Part shown: in pieces, positions 1 through 15,768 of the stretch
Numbering within the stretch: position 1 is the stretch's first letter
How the letters are laid out: each line of letters begins with the position of its first letter
Position numbers and translations under genes: made by a program
NCBI GenBank assembly: GCA_947483555.1
Contig: CANKMW010000041.1
Location: 1-64,000 of the forward strand
Reading direction: 5' to 3'
Origin: Myxococcales bacterium
GTDB lineage: Bacteria; Myxococcota_A; Polyangia; Haliangiales; Haliangiaceae
DNA: 64,000 nucleotides
The notes under the pieces: generated by a model
Databases searched by the model: none
Told to the model about the DNA's origin: nothing
Seen by the model: the letters and a program-made list of their open reading frames with translations, nothing else

Positions 1-1148
1 CCGGCAACGGCGACGGCTGCAACTCGGTGTGCCTGGTCGAGAACACGCGGGCCTGCAACATCGCGACGCCCGGGCTGACCGGCGATGCGTCGTGCGCCAG
101 CGGTCAGTGCGACACCACCGGCGGCGGCGCCGGCGTGTGTGAGCCGATCGGTTGCGGCGACGGCGACCGCCAGGCTGGCGAGGGCTGCGACGATGGCAAC
201 ATCGCCAACGGCGATGGCTGCAACTCGGTGTGCCTGGTCGAGAACACCCGGGCCTGCAACATCGCGACGCCCGGGCTGACCGGCGATGCCTCGTGCGCCA
301 GCACGCAGTGCGACACCAGCGGCGGCGGCGCCGGCGTGTGCGAGCCGATCGGCTGCGGCGACGGCGAACGCCGGGCCGGCGAGGGCTGCGACGACGGCAA
401 CACCGCCAACGGCGACGGCTGCAACGCGGCCTGCCTGGTCGAGAACACCCGGGCCTGCAACATCGCGACGCCCGGCCTGACCGGCAATGCGTCGTGCGCC
501 AGCGGCGTCTGCGACACCAGCGGCGGCGGCGCCGGCGTGTGCGAGCCGGTCGGCTGCGGCGACGGAACTCGACAGGCCGGCGAGGGCTGCGACGACGGCA
601 ACACCACCAACGGCGACGGCTGCACCTCGGCCTGCCTGGTCGAGAACACGCGGGCCTGCAACATCGCGACGCCCGGGCTGACCGGCAACGCGTCGTGTGC
701 CAGCGGCGTCTGCGACGCCACCGGCGGTGCCCCCGGCGTGTGCGAGCCGGTCGGCTGCGGCGACGGAACGCGGCAAGCCGGCGAGGGCTGTGACGACGGC
801 AACACCGCCGGCGGCGACGGCTGCAACGCCGCTTGCCTGGTCGAGAACACGCGGGCCTGCAACATCGCGACGCCCGGCCTGACCGGCAACGCGTCGTGTG
901 CCAGCAGCATCTGCGACACCACCGGCGGCGGCGCCGGCGTGTGTGAGCCGGCGGGCTGTGGCGATGGGCAGCGACTGGCCGGCGAGGGTTGCGACGACGG
1001 CAACGCCACCAGCGGCGACGGCTGCAACTCGGTGTGCCTGATCGAAGACACCCGACCGTGCAACGCGACCACGCCCGGCCTCACCGGCAATGCCTCGTGT
1101 GCGAGCGGAACCTGCGACACCGCCGCCGGCGCCCCCGGGACCTGCCGC
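1..1148 (+). repeat. Tandem 201-bp coding repeat (DUF4215 units)
   Basis: Units of exactly 201 bp (67 codons) begin at the CGDG cysteine codons at 153, 354, 555, 756 and 957, with another partial unit before 153. The first copies are almost identical in DNA, including long stretches encoding LVENTRACNIATPGLTG. The last unit (957-1148) is the most diverged. Confidence 0.9.
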
Positions 1149-4100
1149 GGCATCGACACCGATGGCGACGGCGTCCAGGACGTGATCGATCTCGACGACG
1201 ACAACGACGGCATCCTGGATGTCGAAGAAGGCAGCGCGGCCGTGGACACCGACGCCGACGGGGTGCCCGATTCGCTCGACCTCGACAGCGACTCCGACGG
1301 CATCACCGACGTGATCGAGGCCGGTCACTTCCTCGGCGACGCCAACAGCGACGGCGAGATCGACTGCCCGGCGGGCTTCGGCGCCAACGGCCTGTGTAAC
1401 GATCTCGAGACCACGCCGGAGTCGGGTCTGCCCGACTACGACGACGACGGCACCGCCGATGGGTTGCCACGCGACACCGACGGCGACGGCGTGCGCGACT
1501 ACCGCGATCTGGACTCCGACGACGATGGGCTCGCGGACGCGCTGGAGGCCGGTCATCGCCTCGGTGACAACGACGGCAACGGGCTGGTCGACTGCCCGGC
1601 CGGGGTCGGGACCAACGGCCTGTGTGACGCCCTCGAGACGACGCCGGACTCGGGCGCGCCGGACTACGATGGCAACGGCAGCCCCGACGGCCGGCCGCGC
1701 GACACCGACGGCGACGGGTTTCCCGACTACCGCGACCTCGACGCCGACGACGACGGCATCTCCGATCTGTTCGAGGGTGGCTCGGGTTGCGCCGATGCCA
1801 ACGCCAACTCGGTGTGCGACGGCACCGACACCGATGGTGACGGCATCCGCGACAGCGCCGACGGCGCCGCGGGCACGTTCGGGGACGCCGGCGCCGCCGT
1901 GCCTCCCAACACCGATGGTGACGGCCCGCCCGACTACCGCGACCTCGACTCCGACGATGACGGCATCGGCGACCTGGTCGAGGGCGGCTCGGGTTGCGCC
2001 GATACGGCTGGCGACGGCGTGTGCGATGGCGTCGACGTCGACGGCGACGGCATCCGCGCCAGCGCCGATGGCGATCCGACCGTCTACGGCGATGCCGGCG
2101 TGACCGCGCCGACCAACACCGATGGTGATGACCAGCCCGACTTCCGCGATCTCGACTCCGACGGCGACCGCATCCCGGACATCCGGGAGGGCGGCCATGG
2201 CGACCTCGACGGCGACGGCGACGGCGTGATCGACGACGACGGCGACGGCGACGGCGACGGTATCGCCGACGTGGTCGACGACCTGCCGGGCACCTTCGGC
2301 GGCATCGACGATCCGGACCGCGACGCCGACGGTGACGGGTTCCCTGACTTCCAGGATCCCGACTCCGACAACGACGGCCTGATCGACGGCGCCGGCGTGA
2401 GCGGCGGCGGTTGCAGCGTGGCGTCGTCCGGCCCCGGCGGCTCACCACTGGCGATGCTGCTGCTGGCTGCGGTCGTCGGCCTGGTCCGGCGCCGGCGGCG
2501 GCGGCGAGCGGTCGGCGCTCGGATGTCGATCGGCACCGCCATGGCGGCGTCGCTGGTGGCGTCGGTCTCGACGGCTCGCGCCGACGAGCGCGACTTTCCG
2601 GTCGAGCGCTTCCGGCTGTCGGGCGACGTCAGCGGTCTGCTCGACGTCGAGGACGCGCGCGGCCTGACGCCGCGGGCCTGGAACCTGTCGCTGTGGCTGG
2701 GCGCGTCGGATGATCCGCTGGTCGTGTACACGGCGATGGACGGCGACCGCACCCGCGGCAGCCGGCTGGTCGACACCCGCGTCGGTGGTGACCTCGTGGT
2801 CTCGGCCGGCGTCACGCGCTGGCTGACGATGATGCTGGCGGCGCCGGTGGTGGTCTACCAGGACCGCGACGCCGTCAGCGACGTCGCCGTCGGCGGCATG
2901 CTGGAGCCGATCGGCTCGTTCGGCCTCGGCGGCCTGCGGCTGGCGGCCAAGCTCCGCGTCCTGCGCCAGGCTCGCCACGGCGTCGATCTCGCTGTCGTGC
3001 CGGCGCTGACCTTCCCGACCAGCTCGTCGGGTGACGACTACCTCGGCGAGTCGGCGGTCGGCGTGGCGCCGGAGCTGGCGCTCTTTCGCTCGTTCGGACG
3101 GGTGCGCCTGGGCGCCAACCTCGGCTACCGCTCGCGTCCGCGGTCGCAGGTTGCCACCCTGGTCGTCGACGACGAGCTGTTCGCGCACCTCGGCGTCGGC
3201 GCCCAGCTCACCGATCGGCTGGCGTGGGCGGTGACCTCGTCGCTCGCGGTCGCCGCCTCCAGCCCGATGGACAACTTCAACCAGAACCACGTCGAGCTGC
3301 ACACCGGGCCGACCCTCCAGTTCACCAACGTGCAGGTGATCGTCGCCGGCGGCGTCGGCGCCGCCGAGGGCTTCGGGACGCCCGACATGCGCTTCCTGCT
3401 CGCCGCCCGCTACGCCCGCCGCGCCCCGGCGCCGGCGATCGAGGTGGTGCCGGTGGTCGCCGTGGTGCCCGATCTCGACGCCGATGACGACGGCATCCCC
3501 GACGCCACCGACCGCTGTCCGCAAGAAGCCGGTGTGGCCGAGAACCAGGGCTGCCCCGACGTCGACACCGACGGCGACGGGCTGATCGACCGCGCCGACA
3601 AGTGCGTCACCGAGCCCGAGGACGCCGACGGCTTTGCCGACGAAGATGGTTGCCCGGAGCTCGACAACGACGAGGACGGCAGTCCCGACGCCAGCGATGC
3701 CTGCCCGCTCGAGGCCGGCCCGGTCGCCAATCGTGGTTGCCCGGACACCGACCGCGATCTCGACGGCATCGTCGACCGCCTCGACACCTGCCCCGACGAA
3801 CCCGGCGACGAGAAGAACGGCGGCTGCAAGGCCAAGCCGATGGCCACCATCACCGAGGGCAAGATCGCGATCGTCGAGACGGTCTACTTCAAGACCAACA
3901 AGGCGATCATCGAGAAGCGCTCGTACAAGCTGCTCGAGAGCGTGGCCGCGGTGCTGAGCGCGCACGGCGGGATCCGGGTCCGGGTCGAAGGTCACACCGA
4001 CAGCGAGGGCAACGACGCCTACAACAAGGACCTGTCGCAGCGCCGCGCCGAGGCGGTGCGCGAGTTCCTGGCCGCTCGCGGCGTCGATGAGGCGCGCCTC

Positions 4101-4274
4101 GACGCCGCCGGCTTCGGCGAGGAGCAGCCGGTGCAGGAGAACCGCACCAAGACGGGCCGCGCCGCCAATCGCCGCGTCGAGTTCGTGATCGTCGACACCG
4201 GCGGCGTCGACGTCAAGAGCCAGACCACCGGCCCCACCGAAGAGACCATGGAGCCGGGCGACCCGTTGCGGTGA
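1..4274 (+). CDS. DUF4215 / thrombospondin-3 repeat protein with internal MYXO-CTERM, running in frame into an OmpA-family protein (5' end outside window)
   Basis: The reading frame is open from base 3 and enters the window inside a cysteine-rich repeat, so the true start lies upstream. Numbering from codon 27-29, residues 1-372 are DUF4215 repeats with the CGDG..GEGCDDGN..GDGC pattern. Residues about 375-790 are Asp-rich calcium-binding thrombospondin type-3 repeats (DTDGDG units). Residues 793-827 form a MYXO-CTERM-like signal: GGGCS, a hydrophobic stretch, then seven arginines. The frame does not stop there. It goes on at Met833 (base 2523) with a signal peptide, a beta-barrel-like region, more DxDGDG repeats (about 1150-1270) and an OmpA peptidoglycan-binding domain (about 1285-1395, GHTDSEGN and RRAEAVREFL). 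The first half should be a secreted, myxosortase-processed surface protein and the second an outer-membrane porin-like protein. Whether this is one polypeptide or two genes that have lost a stop codon cannot be told from sequence. Confidence 0.85.
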   Translation, partial: GNGDGCNSVCLVENTRACNIATPGLTGDASCASGQCDTTGGGAGVCEPIGCGDGDRQAGEGCDDGNIANGDGCNSVCLVENTRACNIATPGLTGDASCASTQCDTSGGGAGVCEPIGCGDGERRAGEGCDDGNTANGDGCNAACLVENTRACNIATPGLTGNASCASGVCDTSGGGAGVCEPVGCGDGTRQAGEGCDDGNTTNGDGCTSACLVENTRACNIATPGLTGNASCASGVCDATGGAPGVCEPVGCGDGTRQAGEGCDDGNTAGGDGCNAACLVENTRACNIATPGLTGNASCASSICDTTGGGAGVCEPAGCGDGQRLAGEGCDDGNATSGDGCNSVCLIEDTRPCNATTPGLTGNASCASGTCDTAAGAPGTCRGIDTDGDGVQDVIDLDDDNDGILDVEEGSAAVDTDADGVPDSLDLDSDSDGITDVIEAGHFLGDANSDGEIDCPAGFGANGLCNDLETTPESGLPDYDDDGTADGLPRDTDGDGVRDYRDLDSDDDGLADALEAGHRLGDNDGNGLVDCPAGVGTNGLCDALETTPDSGAPDYDGNGSPDGRPRDTDGDGFPDYRDLDADDDGISDLFEGGSGCADANANSVCDGTDTDGDGIRDSADGAAGTFGDAGAAVPPNTDGDGPPDYRDLDSDDDGIGDLVEGGSGCADTAGDGVCDGVDVDGDGIRASADGDPTVYGDAGVTAPTNTDGDDQPDFRDLDSDGDRIPDIREGGHGDLDGDGDGVIDDDGDGDGDGIADVVDDLPGTFGGIDDPDRDADGDGFPDFQDPDSDNDGLIDGAGVSGGGCSVASSGPGGSPLAMLLLAAVVGLVRRRRRRRAVGARMSIGTAMAASLVASVSTARADERDFPVERFRLSGDVSGLLDVEDARGLTPRAWNLSLWLGASDDPLVVYTAMDGDRTRGSRLVDTRVGGDLVVSAGVTRWLTMMLAAPVVVYQDRDAVSDVAVGGMLEPIGSFGLGGLRLAAKLRVLRQARHGVDLAVVPALTFPTSSSGDDYLGESAVGVAPELALFRSFGRVRLGANLGYRSRPRSQVATLVVDDELFAHLGVGAQLTDRLAWAVTSSLAVAASSPMDNFNQNHVELHTGPTLQFTNVQVIVAGGVGAAEGFGTPDMRFLLAARYARRAPAPAIEVVPVVAVVPDLDADDDGIPDATDRCPQEAGVAENQGCPDVDTDGDGLIDRADKCVTEPEDADGFADEDGCPELDNDEDGSPDASDACPLEAGPVANRGCPDTDRDLDGIVDRLDTCPDEPGDEKNGGCKAKPMATITEGKIAIVETVYFKTNKAIIEKRSYKLLESVAAVLSAHGGIRVRVEGHTDSEGNDAYNKDLSQRRAEAVREFLAARGVDEARLDAAGFGEEQPVQENRTKTGRAANRRVEFVIVDTGGVDVKSQTTGPTEETMEPGDPLR
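2523..4274 (+). other. Possible independent OmpA-family protein started at an internal ATG
   Basis: Alternative reading of the second half of the open frame above. ATG 2523 lies 15 nt after the poly-arginine end of the MYXO-CTERM signal and begins MSIGTAMAASLVASVSTARA, a convincing signal peptide with an AxA-type cleavage site before DERDF. The 583-residue product has a transmembrane beta-barrel-like region, thrombospondin-3 repeats and a C-terminal OmpA domain, a complete and familiar architecture without the upstream half. No strong ribosome-binding site precedes the ATG. This start would be expected if two adjacent genes lost the stop codon between them. Confidence 0.5.
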
Positions 4275-4320
4275 CCCGGTGACCCGTTGCGATGACCCGG
4301 TGACCCGTTGCGGTGACCGG
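4258..4320 (+). repeat. Three 21-bp tandem repeats over the stop codon
   Basis: Copies at 4258-4278, 4279-4299 and 4300-4320 share the core GTGACCCGTTGCGGTGACCC with one or two changes. The stop codon at 4272-4274 falls in the first copy, so the last residues of the OmpA protein are encoded by the repeat. Confidence 0.8.
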
Positions 4321-4343
4321 TTCGGGAACCGCGGCGTCATCGC

Positions 4344-4547
4344 GCCAACCGCAGTCAAGCCGATCACGTCCACCATCCGGTCACCCTGAGCGAGGACGCG
4401 AGGGTTGTCGCGATAACGGCAGTCAAGTCGATCAGTTCCACCATCCGGTCGCCCTGAGCGAGGACGCGAAGCGGCCGAGTCGAAGGGCACATTTCGACGG
4501 AATGCGTCCTTCGACTCGGCCTCGCTGACGCTCGGCCTCGCTCAGGA
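4344..4547. repeat. Dispersed repeat, two direct copies plus an inverted arm
   Basis: Two imperfect direct copies (about 4344-4404 and 4412-4488) share CAGTCAAG.CGATCA, TCCACCATCCGGTC and CCCTGAGCGAGGACGCGA. The second continues into GCCGAGTCGAAGGGC, and 4508-4547 is its inverted partner (CCTTCGACTCGG to CGCTCAGGAC), so the transcript can fold into a long hairpin. A third family member lies inverted at 45046-45178. The rest of 4321-4662 shows no coding sequence. Confidence 0.7.
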
Positions 4548-4662
4548 CGGCCGGTTGTTGAAGCATCGCGATCAGCTGGCGGCGATCACAGCGCGCCACG
4601 ATGTGATCAATCCTGGCGCTCGGCCATCGCTCAGGACGACCGGGTCTTGGATCGATTATCGT

Positions 4663-5589
4663 CTAGCCTTGGCCGAACACGTGCATCGAGCGGGCGCAGG
4701 GGTCGGCGTCGCGGCCGCCCTGCTTGAGATCGAACAGGCAGATGACCTCGGTGCGGAGCCCGGAATCGACGTTGGCGATGAAGCGGGTGACCGACGACAG
4801 GATGAAGAACAGGCCGAGGCCGGCGCCGCCCGATTCCTCCGACGTGCGGGGCCGGCCGCGCTCGAGTCGGGCCCGCTGCAGGTGATCGAGGATCGCCGCT
4901 TTGGACAGCGCCCCGTAGCGATCCTCGACCGAGACCGCGAAGTAACGTCCGTCGGACGCCCACCGCAACTTGGCTTCGGTGTCGCCGACCTGATCGGTGA
5001 TCCGGCGCGGGGTCTCCGGCGCGGTTCCGTTCGCCACCGCCGGCGCGTCGTACATCGCGTTCATCAACAGCTCGTCGACCACGCTCTCGATGCGCGCGAT
5101 CGTTGGTCGCCGGGCGCCACCGTCGCGGGCCGAGCCGGTGACCGCGATCAGCGCCTCGCGCTTGGCCTCGTAGGTGTGGACCACGGCGCTGTTCACCTTC
5201 ACGCCCCACGACAGGTACTTCTCGAGGCCGAAGATGTCGCCGGAGAACAGCTTGACCGAGGTGACCACCAGCTCGTCGTCATCCGGATCGTCGACGTCGC
5301 GGATGACGTGGTTCCAGCGGTCGCGGCGCAGCGCGTCCACGACCACGTCGTCGGCGAGCGACGCGCCCATCACGATCAGCGCCCGGCCGCGCGCCAGGAT
5401 GGCGCGATCGTCGTCGTCGAGGCCAGCGTAGGTCGGCTGGTCGATCACCACCACGGCGTCGAGCGGGTCGCTGCCGGCGACGCCATCGGCGAACTCGACC
5501 ATGGTCCCGGTGGCGTGGAACGTCCGTCGCAGCGTGCGCCTCAGCGACACGCTGGACGTGACGCACACAGCGCGCGCGGTGCCGGCCAT
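4663..5589 (-). CDS. ATP-binding regulator with a C-terminal HATPase domain
   Basis: A 308-aa cytoplasmic protein without membrane segments. The N-terminal 100 residues resemble a receiver-like alpha/beta fold (AVCVTSSVSLRR, DAVVVIDQPTY, RALIVMGASL). The C-terminal half is a GHKL/HATPase domain with an N-box-like VVDELLMNAMYDAP and the glycine-rich GGAGLGLFFILS. No histidine phosphoacceptor domain is visible, so it looks more like an anti-sigma-factor-type kinase or an ATP-binding adaptor than a full histidine kinase. I chose ATG 5589 because AGGATA at 5598-5603 reads as a minus-strand -10 hexamer (TATCCT) 8 nt upstream. The frame is open to 5709. Confidence 0.65.
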   Translation of the reverse strand: MAGTARAVCVTSSVSLRRTLRRTFHATGTMVEFADGVAGSDPLDAVVVIDQPTYAGLDDDDRAILARGRALIVMGASLADDVVVDALRRDRWNHVIRDVDDPDDDELVVTSVKLFSGDIFGLEKYLSWGVKVNSAVVHTYEAKREALIAVTGSARDGGARRPTIARIESVVDELLMNAMYDAPAVANGTAPETPRRITDQVGDTEAKLRWASDGRYFAVSVEDRYGALSKAAILDHLQRARLERGRPRTSEESGGAGLGLFFILSSVTRFIANVDSGLRTEVICLFDLKQGGRDADPCARSMHVFGQG

Positions 5590-5754
5590 CGGTAACAAGG
5601 ATAGTGCACCTCGCGCACGACGGTCAAACCTGTGTCGGTGCCCGACCGGGTAGCGCGGGTGGATGTGGGCGTCGCGGGCGACATTCGGAGCGCCGGGCCG
5701 GTCGCTCACCTAGCACCACACCGGGGTGAGTGGCGCCCGACAGACGACCACTGA

Positions 5755-5760
5755 TACGAT
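5755..5760 (+). promoter_or_regulatory. -10 element of a probable leaderless transcript
   Basis: TACGAT lies exactly 7 nt before ATG 5768, where the transcription start would coincide with the start codon. No Shine-Dalgarno sequence lies between them. Confidence 0.45.
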
Positions 5761-5767
5761 ATTTGCG

Positions 5768-12187
<6,420 letters not shown>

Positions 12188-12232
12188 TCGGCGCCCCCAG
12201 AGTGGATCCTGGTTCCCGGTTCAAGATATGCT

Positions 12233-12267
12233 TTGTGGCGTTGGACGGTTTAGGGTACAAATGTAAT
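12233..12267 (+). promoter_or_regulatory. Candidate promoter of the STAS-zinc-ribbon gene
   Basis: This is an AT-rich island in very GC-rich surroundings. TTGTGG (12233-12238) and TACAAA (12256-12261) are 17 nt apart. A second pair, TTGGAC (12241) and TGTAAT (12262), is 15 nt apart. Confidence 0.35.
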
Positions 12268-12302
12268 CGCGCCTACGTGAATTACATGTCGATGGAGACG
12301 CA

Positions 12303-13259
12303 ATGAGCCAGAAGTTCCAGGCGTCGGTCCATCACCGCGATGACGTCAGCTACGTGAAGCTGAGCGGTGTGATCGACGAAGACAACGAACTCACCACGCT
12401 GACGGACAAGATCCCGGCGGGCACGGCGGTGATCGACCTCGGCGAGATCGAGCGCATCAACTCGTGCGGCGTGCGCGACTGGGTCAACTGGCTCGGCAAG
12501 CTCGAGACCCAGGCGACGCGGGCGGTGCTCGTCGAGTGCTCGCCGGCGATCGTGGCGCAGATCAACCTGGTCAACAACTTCACCGGCTCGGGCGTGGTGA
12601 AGAGTTTCTACGTTCCCTACTTCTGTCCCGAGTGCGACGAAGAGAAGGTGCTGCTGGTCGAGGCGGTCGACATGGGCGGCGGGCCGCACGAGCCACCGAC
12701 CTGTCGCTGCGACGAATGCGATCTGGTCATGGACTTCGACGACATGGCCGACTCGTACTTCGCGTTCCTCTCGAACCAGAAGAAGATCGCCGAGCCCGAA
12801 AAGATCAACGGCGTGATCAAAGAGTTCGCATCCGGGGACAACGGCGAGAAGTCGAAGATCCGTTCGCGCACCGGCACCTCGAGCTTGCACAGCTCGTCGG
12901 TGTCGTCGCTGCCCAGCGTGCCGTCGCTGCCCTCGATCTCGCGGCCAAGCGGGAGCTCGCCCCAGATCACCGCCAAACCCGGCAGCCGTCCGTCGATGAC
13001 GCCGGTGACCACGACCACGCAGCCGGGCATGCGCCCGGTCGGGTCGTTTCAGGGCACCAACCCGGGCAGCCGGCCTGGCAACTTCACCTCGCCGGGCACC
13101 AACCCCGGTACGTCCGGCCCGCCGTCGTTCGGTGGCAGCGTTGCCGCTGAGCGCCAGGCGCTGGTGGCGCCCAAATCGAGCGTCATCATCTACGTCCTGG
13201 TCGCCGTGCTGCTCGCCGCCATCGGCGTGCTGGCGTTCTTGCTGTTCTCCAGCAAGTAG
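12303..13259 (+). CDS. STAS-like protein with zinc ribbon and C-terminal membrane anchor
   Basis: 318 aa. Residues 10-100 resemble a STAS/anti-sigma-factor-antagonist fold, with Ser54 in RINSCGVRDW where SpoIIAA-type proteins carry the phosphorylated serine. A zinc-ribbon-like element follows (Cys108/Cys111 in FCPEC, Cys134/136/139 in CRCDEC). Residues 180-290 are a low-complexity Ser/Pro/Gly linker and 296-315 a membrane helix near the C-terminus, so the STAS part would be held at the cytoplasmic face. GGAG sits 6 nt before the ATG. A paralogue without linker and anchor is encoded at 19260-19760, and a SpoIIE-type phosphatase lies between them. An anti-anti-sigma-like switch is inferred from family knowledge; no anti-sigma kinase partner was identified with certainty. 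Confidence 0.7.
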   Translation: MSQKFQASVHHRDDVSYVKLSGVIDEDNELTTLTDKIPAGTAVIDLGEIERINSCGVRDWVNWLGKLETQATRAVLVECSPAIVAQINLVNNFTGSGVVKSFYVPYFCPECDEEKVLLVEAVDMGGGPHEPPTCRCDECDLVMDFDDMADSYFAFLSNQKKIAEPEKINGVIKEFASGDNGEKSKIRSRTGTSSLHSSSVSSLPSVPSLPSISRPSGSSPQITAKPGSRPSMTPVTTTTQPGMRPVGSFQGTNPGSRPGNFTSPGTNPGTSGPPSFGGSVAAERQALVAPKSSVIIYVLVAVLLAAIGVLAFLLFSSK

Positions 13260-13305
13260 GACCCTGCTCGGGACGGAACGCGACCCCGGCCACGCCGGCG
13301 GCCGT

Positions 13306-13863
<558 letters not shown>

Positions 13864-14002
13864 CGCCTCCGATCGTAACAGAGCGACGCCATCAACCGCC
13901 AATTGCGACCATGTCTACCCACACCCTCGTACGTAGAACTTTACCGCGAGCGTGTACGTCGAGCTGCGCTGCGCGAGCAGGGACGGGAACGTCCCCTCTC
14001 AA

Positions 14003-14032
14003 TTGACCGGTTTGGTCCCGACGCCGTAACAT
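14003..14032 (+). promoter_or_regulatory. Sigma70-type promoter of the SpoIIE phosphatase gene
   Basis: TTGACC (14003-14008) and TAACAT (14027-14032) are separated by 18 nt, and the ATG follows 10 nt later. It lies in the divergent gap between the PAS gene and the phosphatase gene. Confidence 0.5.
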
Positions 14033-14042
14033 TGCTTGGCCA

Positions 14043-15719
14043 ATGGCAAAGCGCGGCGGCCTGAGCATCTCGGTCAAGATGATCTTGACCACAACGTTCC
14101 TGATCCTCCTCACGGTGCTGGGTTTTGGCGCCCTCAACGCGTGCAACATTCGCGACGCCTACGATCGAGCGGCCAAAGACAAGATCACCGAGTTCCGCAA
14201 GCAGCTCAGCAGCAAGGGCGAGACCAACACCGTCTTCTTCGGCCAGGGACTGCGGTCGTACTTCATCAACACGCAGGACCTCGAGATCAAGGAGATCGTC
14301 GAAGGGACGCTGGCCCAGGACACGGACCTCAAGCTGGTCTACGTCGTCGGCCGGGTGCAGAACCTGATCAAGTACTGCCGCCGCAAGGACGACAAGTGCG
14401 ACGCCGGTGGGCAGGTCGAGGGCGCCAAGGTCACGCACGCGTCGTGGGACCTGGTGATGAACACGTGGAAGGAGCGGGCCAAGGGCAACGAGCCCGCGAT
14501 CAACGTCTCGATCGAGCTGCCCGCCGGTGAGGACGGCAAGATCCAGCTGTTCGCGTATCCGGTGTTCTCGGGCGACGCGGTGGGCTGGAGCGCGGCGGCG
14601 GCGGCGGCCGAGGATGCCGGCGAGAATCGTCAGGGCTACGTCGTCTTCGGTTACGACCTGGCGCCGATCGACACCTTTGCCAAGGACAGCGCCAAGCTCA
14701 AGGACGACGAGTCGCGCAAGGCGGCGCTGCGCACCGGCGCCTTCGGCGCCCTGTTCGTGCTCATCGGAACCCTGCTGGCGATCTTCCAGGGCGTTCAGAT
14801 CTCCAAGCCCATCAAGCTGCTGGCCTGGAAGGCCGACCAGATCGCCCGTGGCGATCTGGCGGCGCGCGTCGAGGTCAAGTCGACCGACGAGCTGGGGCTG
14901 CTCGGCGAGAACTTCAACTTCATGGCCGACCAGCTGGTGGTGCTGCTGCAGCAGACCGCCGAGAAGGCCACGATGGAGAAGGAGATGGAGGTCGCCCGGA
15001 CCATCCAGGAGACCCTGGTGCCGACCCACGATCCGGTCGACAAGGGCACCTTCCGCTTCGCCGGCTACTTCCAGCCGGCATCACAGTGCGGTGGCGACTG
15101 GTGGACCTGGCACGACATGGTCGGCGACAAGGTGCTGGTCGTCATCGGCGATGTCACCGGCCACGGCGTGCCGTCGGCGATGATCACCGCGGGCGCCAAG
15201 GCGGCCTGCGACGTCGCGCGGGCCGTCAACGGCGACAACATCGATCCGCCCAAGCTGCTCGAGATCATGAACTCGGCGATCTACCAGAGCGCCAAGCGCA
15301 AGTTCGTGATGACGTGCTTCGCGTCGGTGGTCGACATCCGACGGCGCACGATCACGTACTCCAACGCTGGCCACAACTTCCCGTACCTGTACCGCACCAC
15401 CGAGGGTGGCCAGGGCGAGTTCGGTTCGCTCATGATCCGCGGCAACCGCCTCGGCGACCTCAAGGAGTCCAAGTACGAGATCAAGACCACCGAGCTGCTG
15501 CCCGGTGACATCCTGGTCTGGTACACGGACGGCATCGTCGAGTGCGAGTCGAGCGGCGGCGAGGAGTACGGCGAGAAGCGGTTCCGCGCCTCGGTTCGCC
15601 GTGCCGCGGCCCTCGAGCCCGGCGAGATCCGCGACTCGGTCGTGACCGACGCCGCCAACTTCTTCGGCGACTGCATCCGCAAGGACGACATCACGCTCGT
15701 CATCGGCAAGATCTACTGA
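14043..15719 (+). CDS. Membrane sensor with HAMP and SpoIIE/PP2C-type serine phosphatase
   Basis: 558 aa. TM1 at about 10-33, an extracytoplasmic sensor region of about 200 residues with Cys residues (KYCRRKDDKCDAGG), TM2 at 233-253, HAMP at 254-306, a short coiled coil, then a SpoIIE-type PP2C domain from about 337. Family motifs are present: QCGGDWW, VIGDVTGHGVPSAM, SNAGHNFPYLYR and a late RKDDITLVIG. Known family members dephosphorylate anti-sigma-factor antagonists (STAS proteins). With STAS genes on both sides, the likely substrate is one or both of these. Followed by the TPR and binding-protein genes in the same direction. Confidence 0.85.
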   Translation: MAKRGGLSISVKMILTTTFLILLTVLGFGALNACNIRDAYDRAAKDKITEFRKQLSSKGETNTVFFGQGLRSYFINTQDLEIKEIVEGTLAQDTDLKLVYVVGRVQNLIKYCRRKDDKCDAGGQVEGAKVTHASWDLVMNTWKERAKGNEPAINVSIELPAGEDGKIQLFAYPVFSGDAVGWSAAAAAAEDAGENRQGYVVFGYDLAPIDTFAKDSAKLKDDESRKAALRTGAFGALFVLIGTLLAIFQGVQISKPIKLLAWKADQIARGDLAARVEVKSTDELGLLGENFNFMADQLVVLLQQTAEKATMEKEMEVARTIQETLVPTHDPVDKGTFRFAGYFQPASQCGGDWWTWHDMVGDKVLVVIGDVTGHGVPSAMITAGAKAACDVARAVNGDNIDPPKLLEIMNSAIYQSAKRKFVMTCFASVVDIRRRTITYSNAGHNFPYLYRTTEGGQGEFGSLMIRGNRLGDLKESKYEIKTTELLPGDILVWYTDGIVECESSGGEEYGEKRFRASVRRAAALEPGEIRDSVVTDAANFFGDCIRKDDITLVIGKIY

Positions 15720-15768
15720 CCACGATCTCGTCCGGCGGTGACCGACCCGCTGTGTCCTGGAGGAAACC

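Noticed and set aside
1..1148. CRISPR-like array
   Set aside because: The 201-bp repeats have no unique spacers and are read through as one protein.
2442..4490. A 682-codon minus-strand frame opposite the OmpA half
   Set aside because: Shadow of the OmpA-coding frame; no signal, motif or start evidence.
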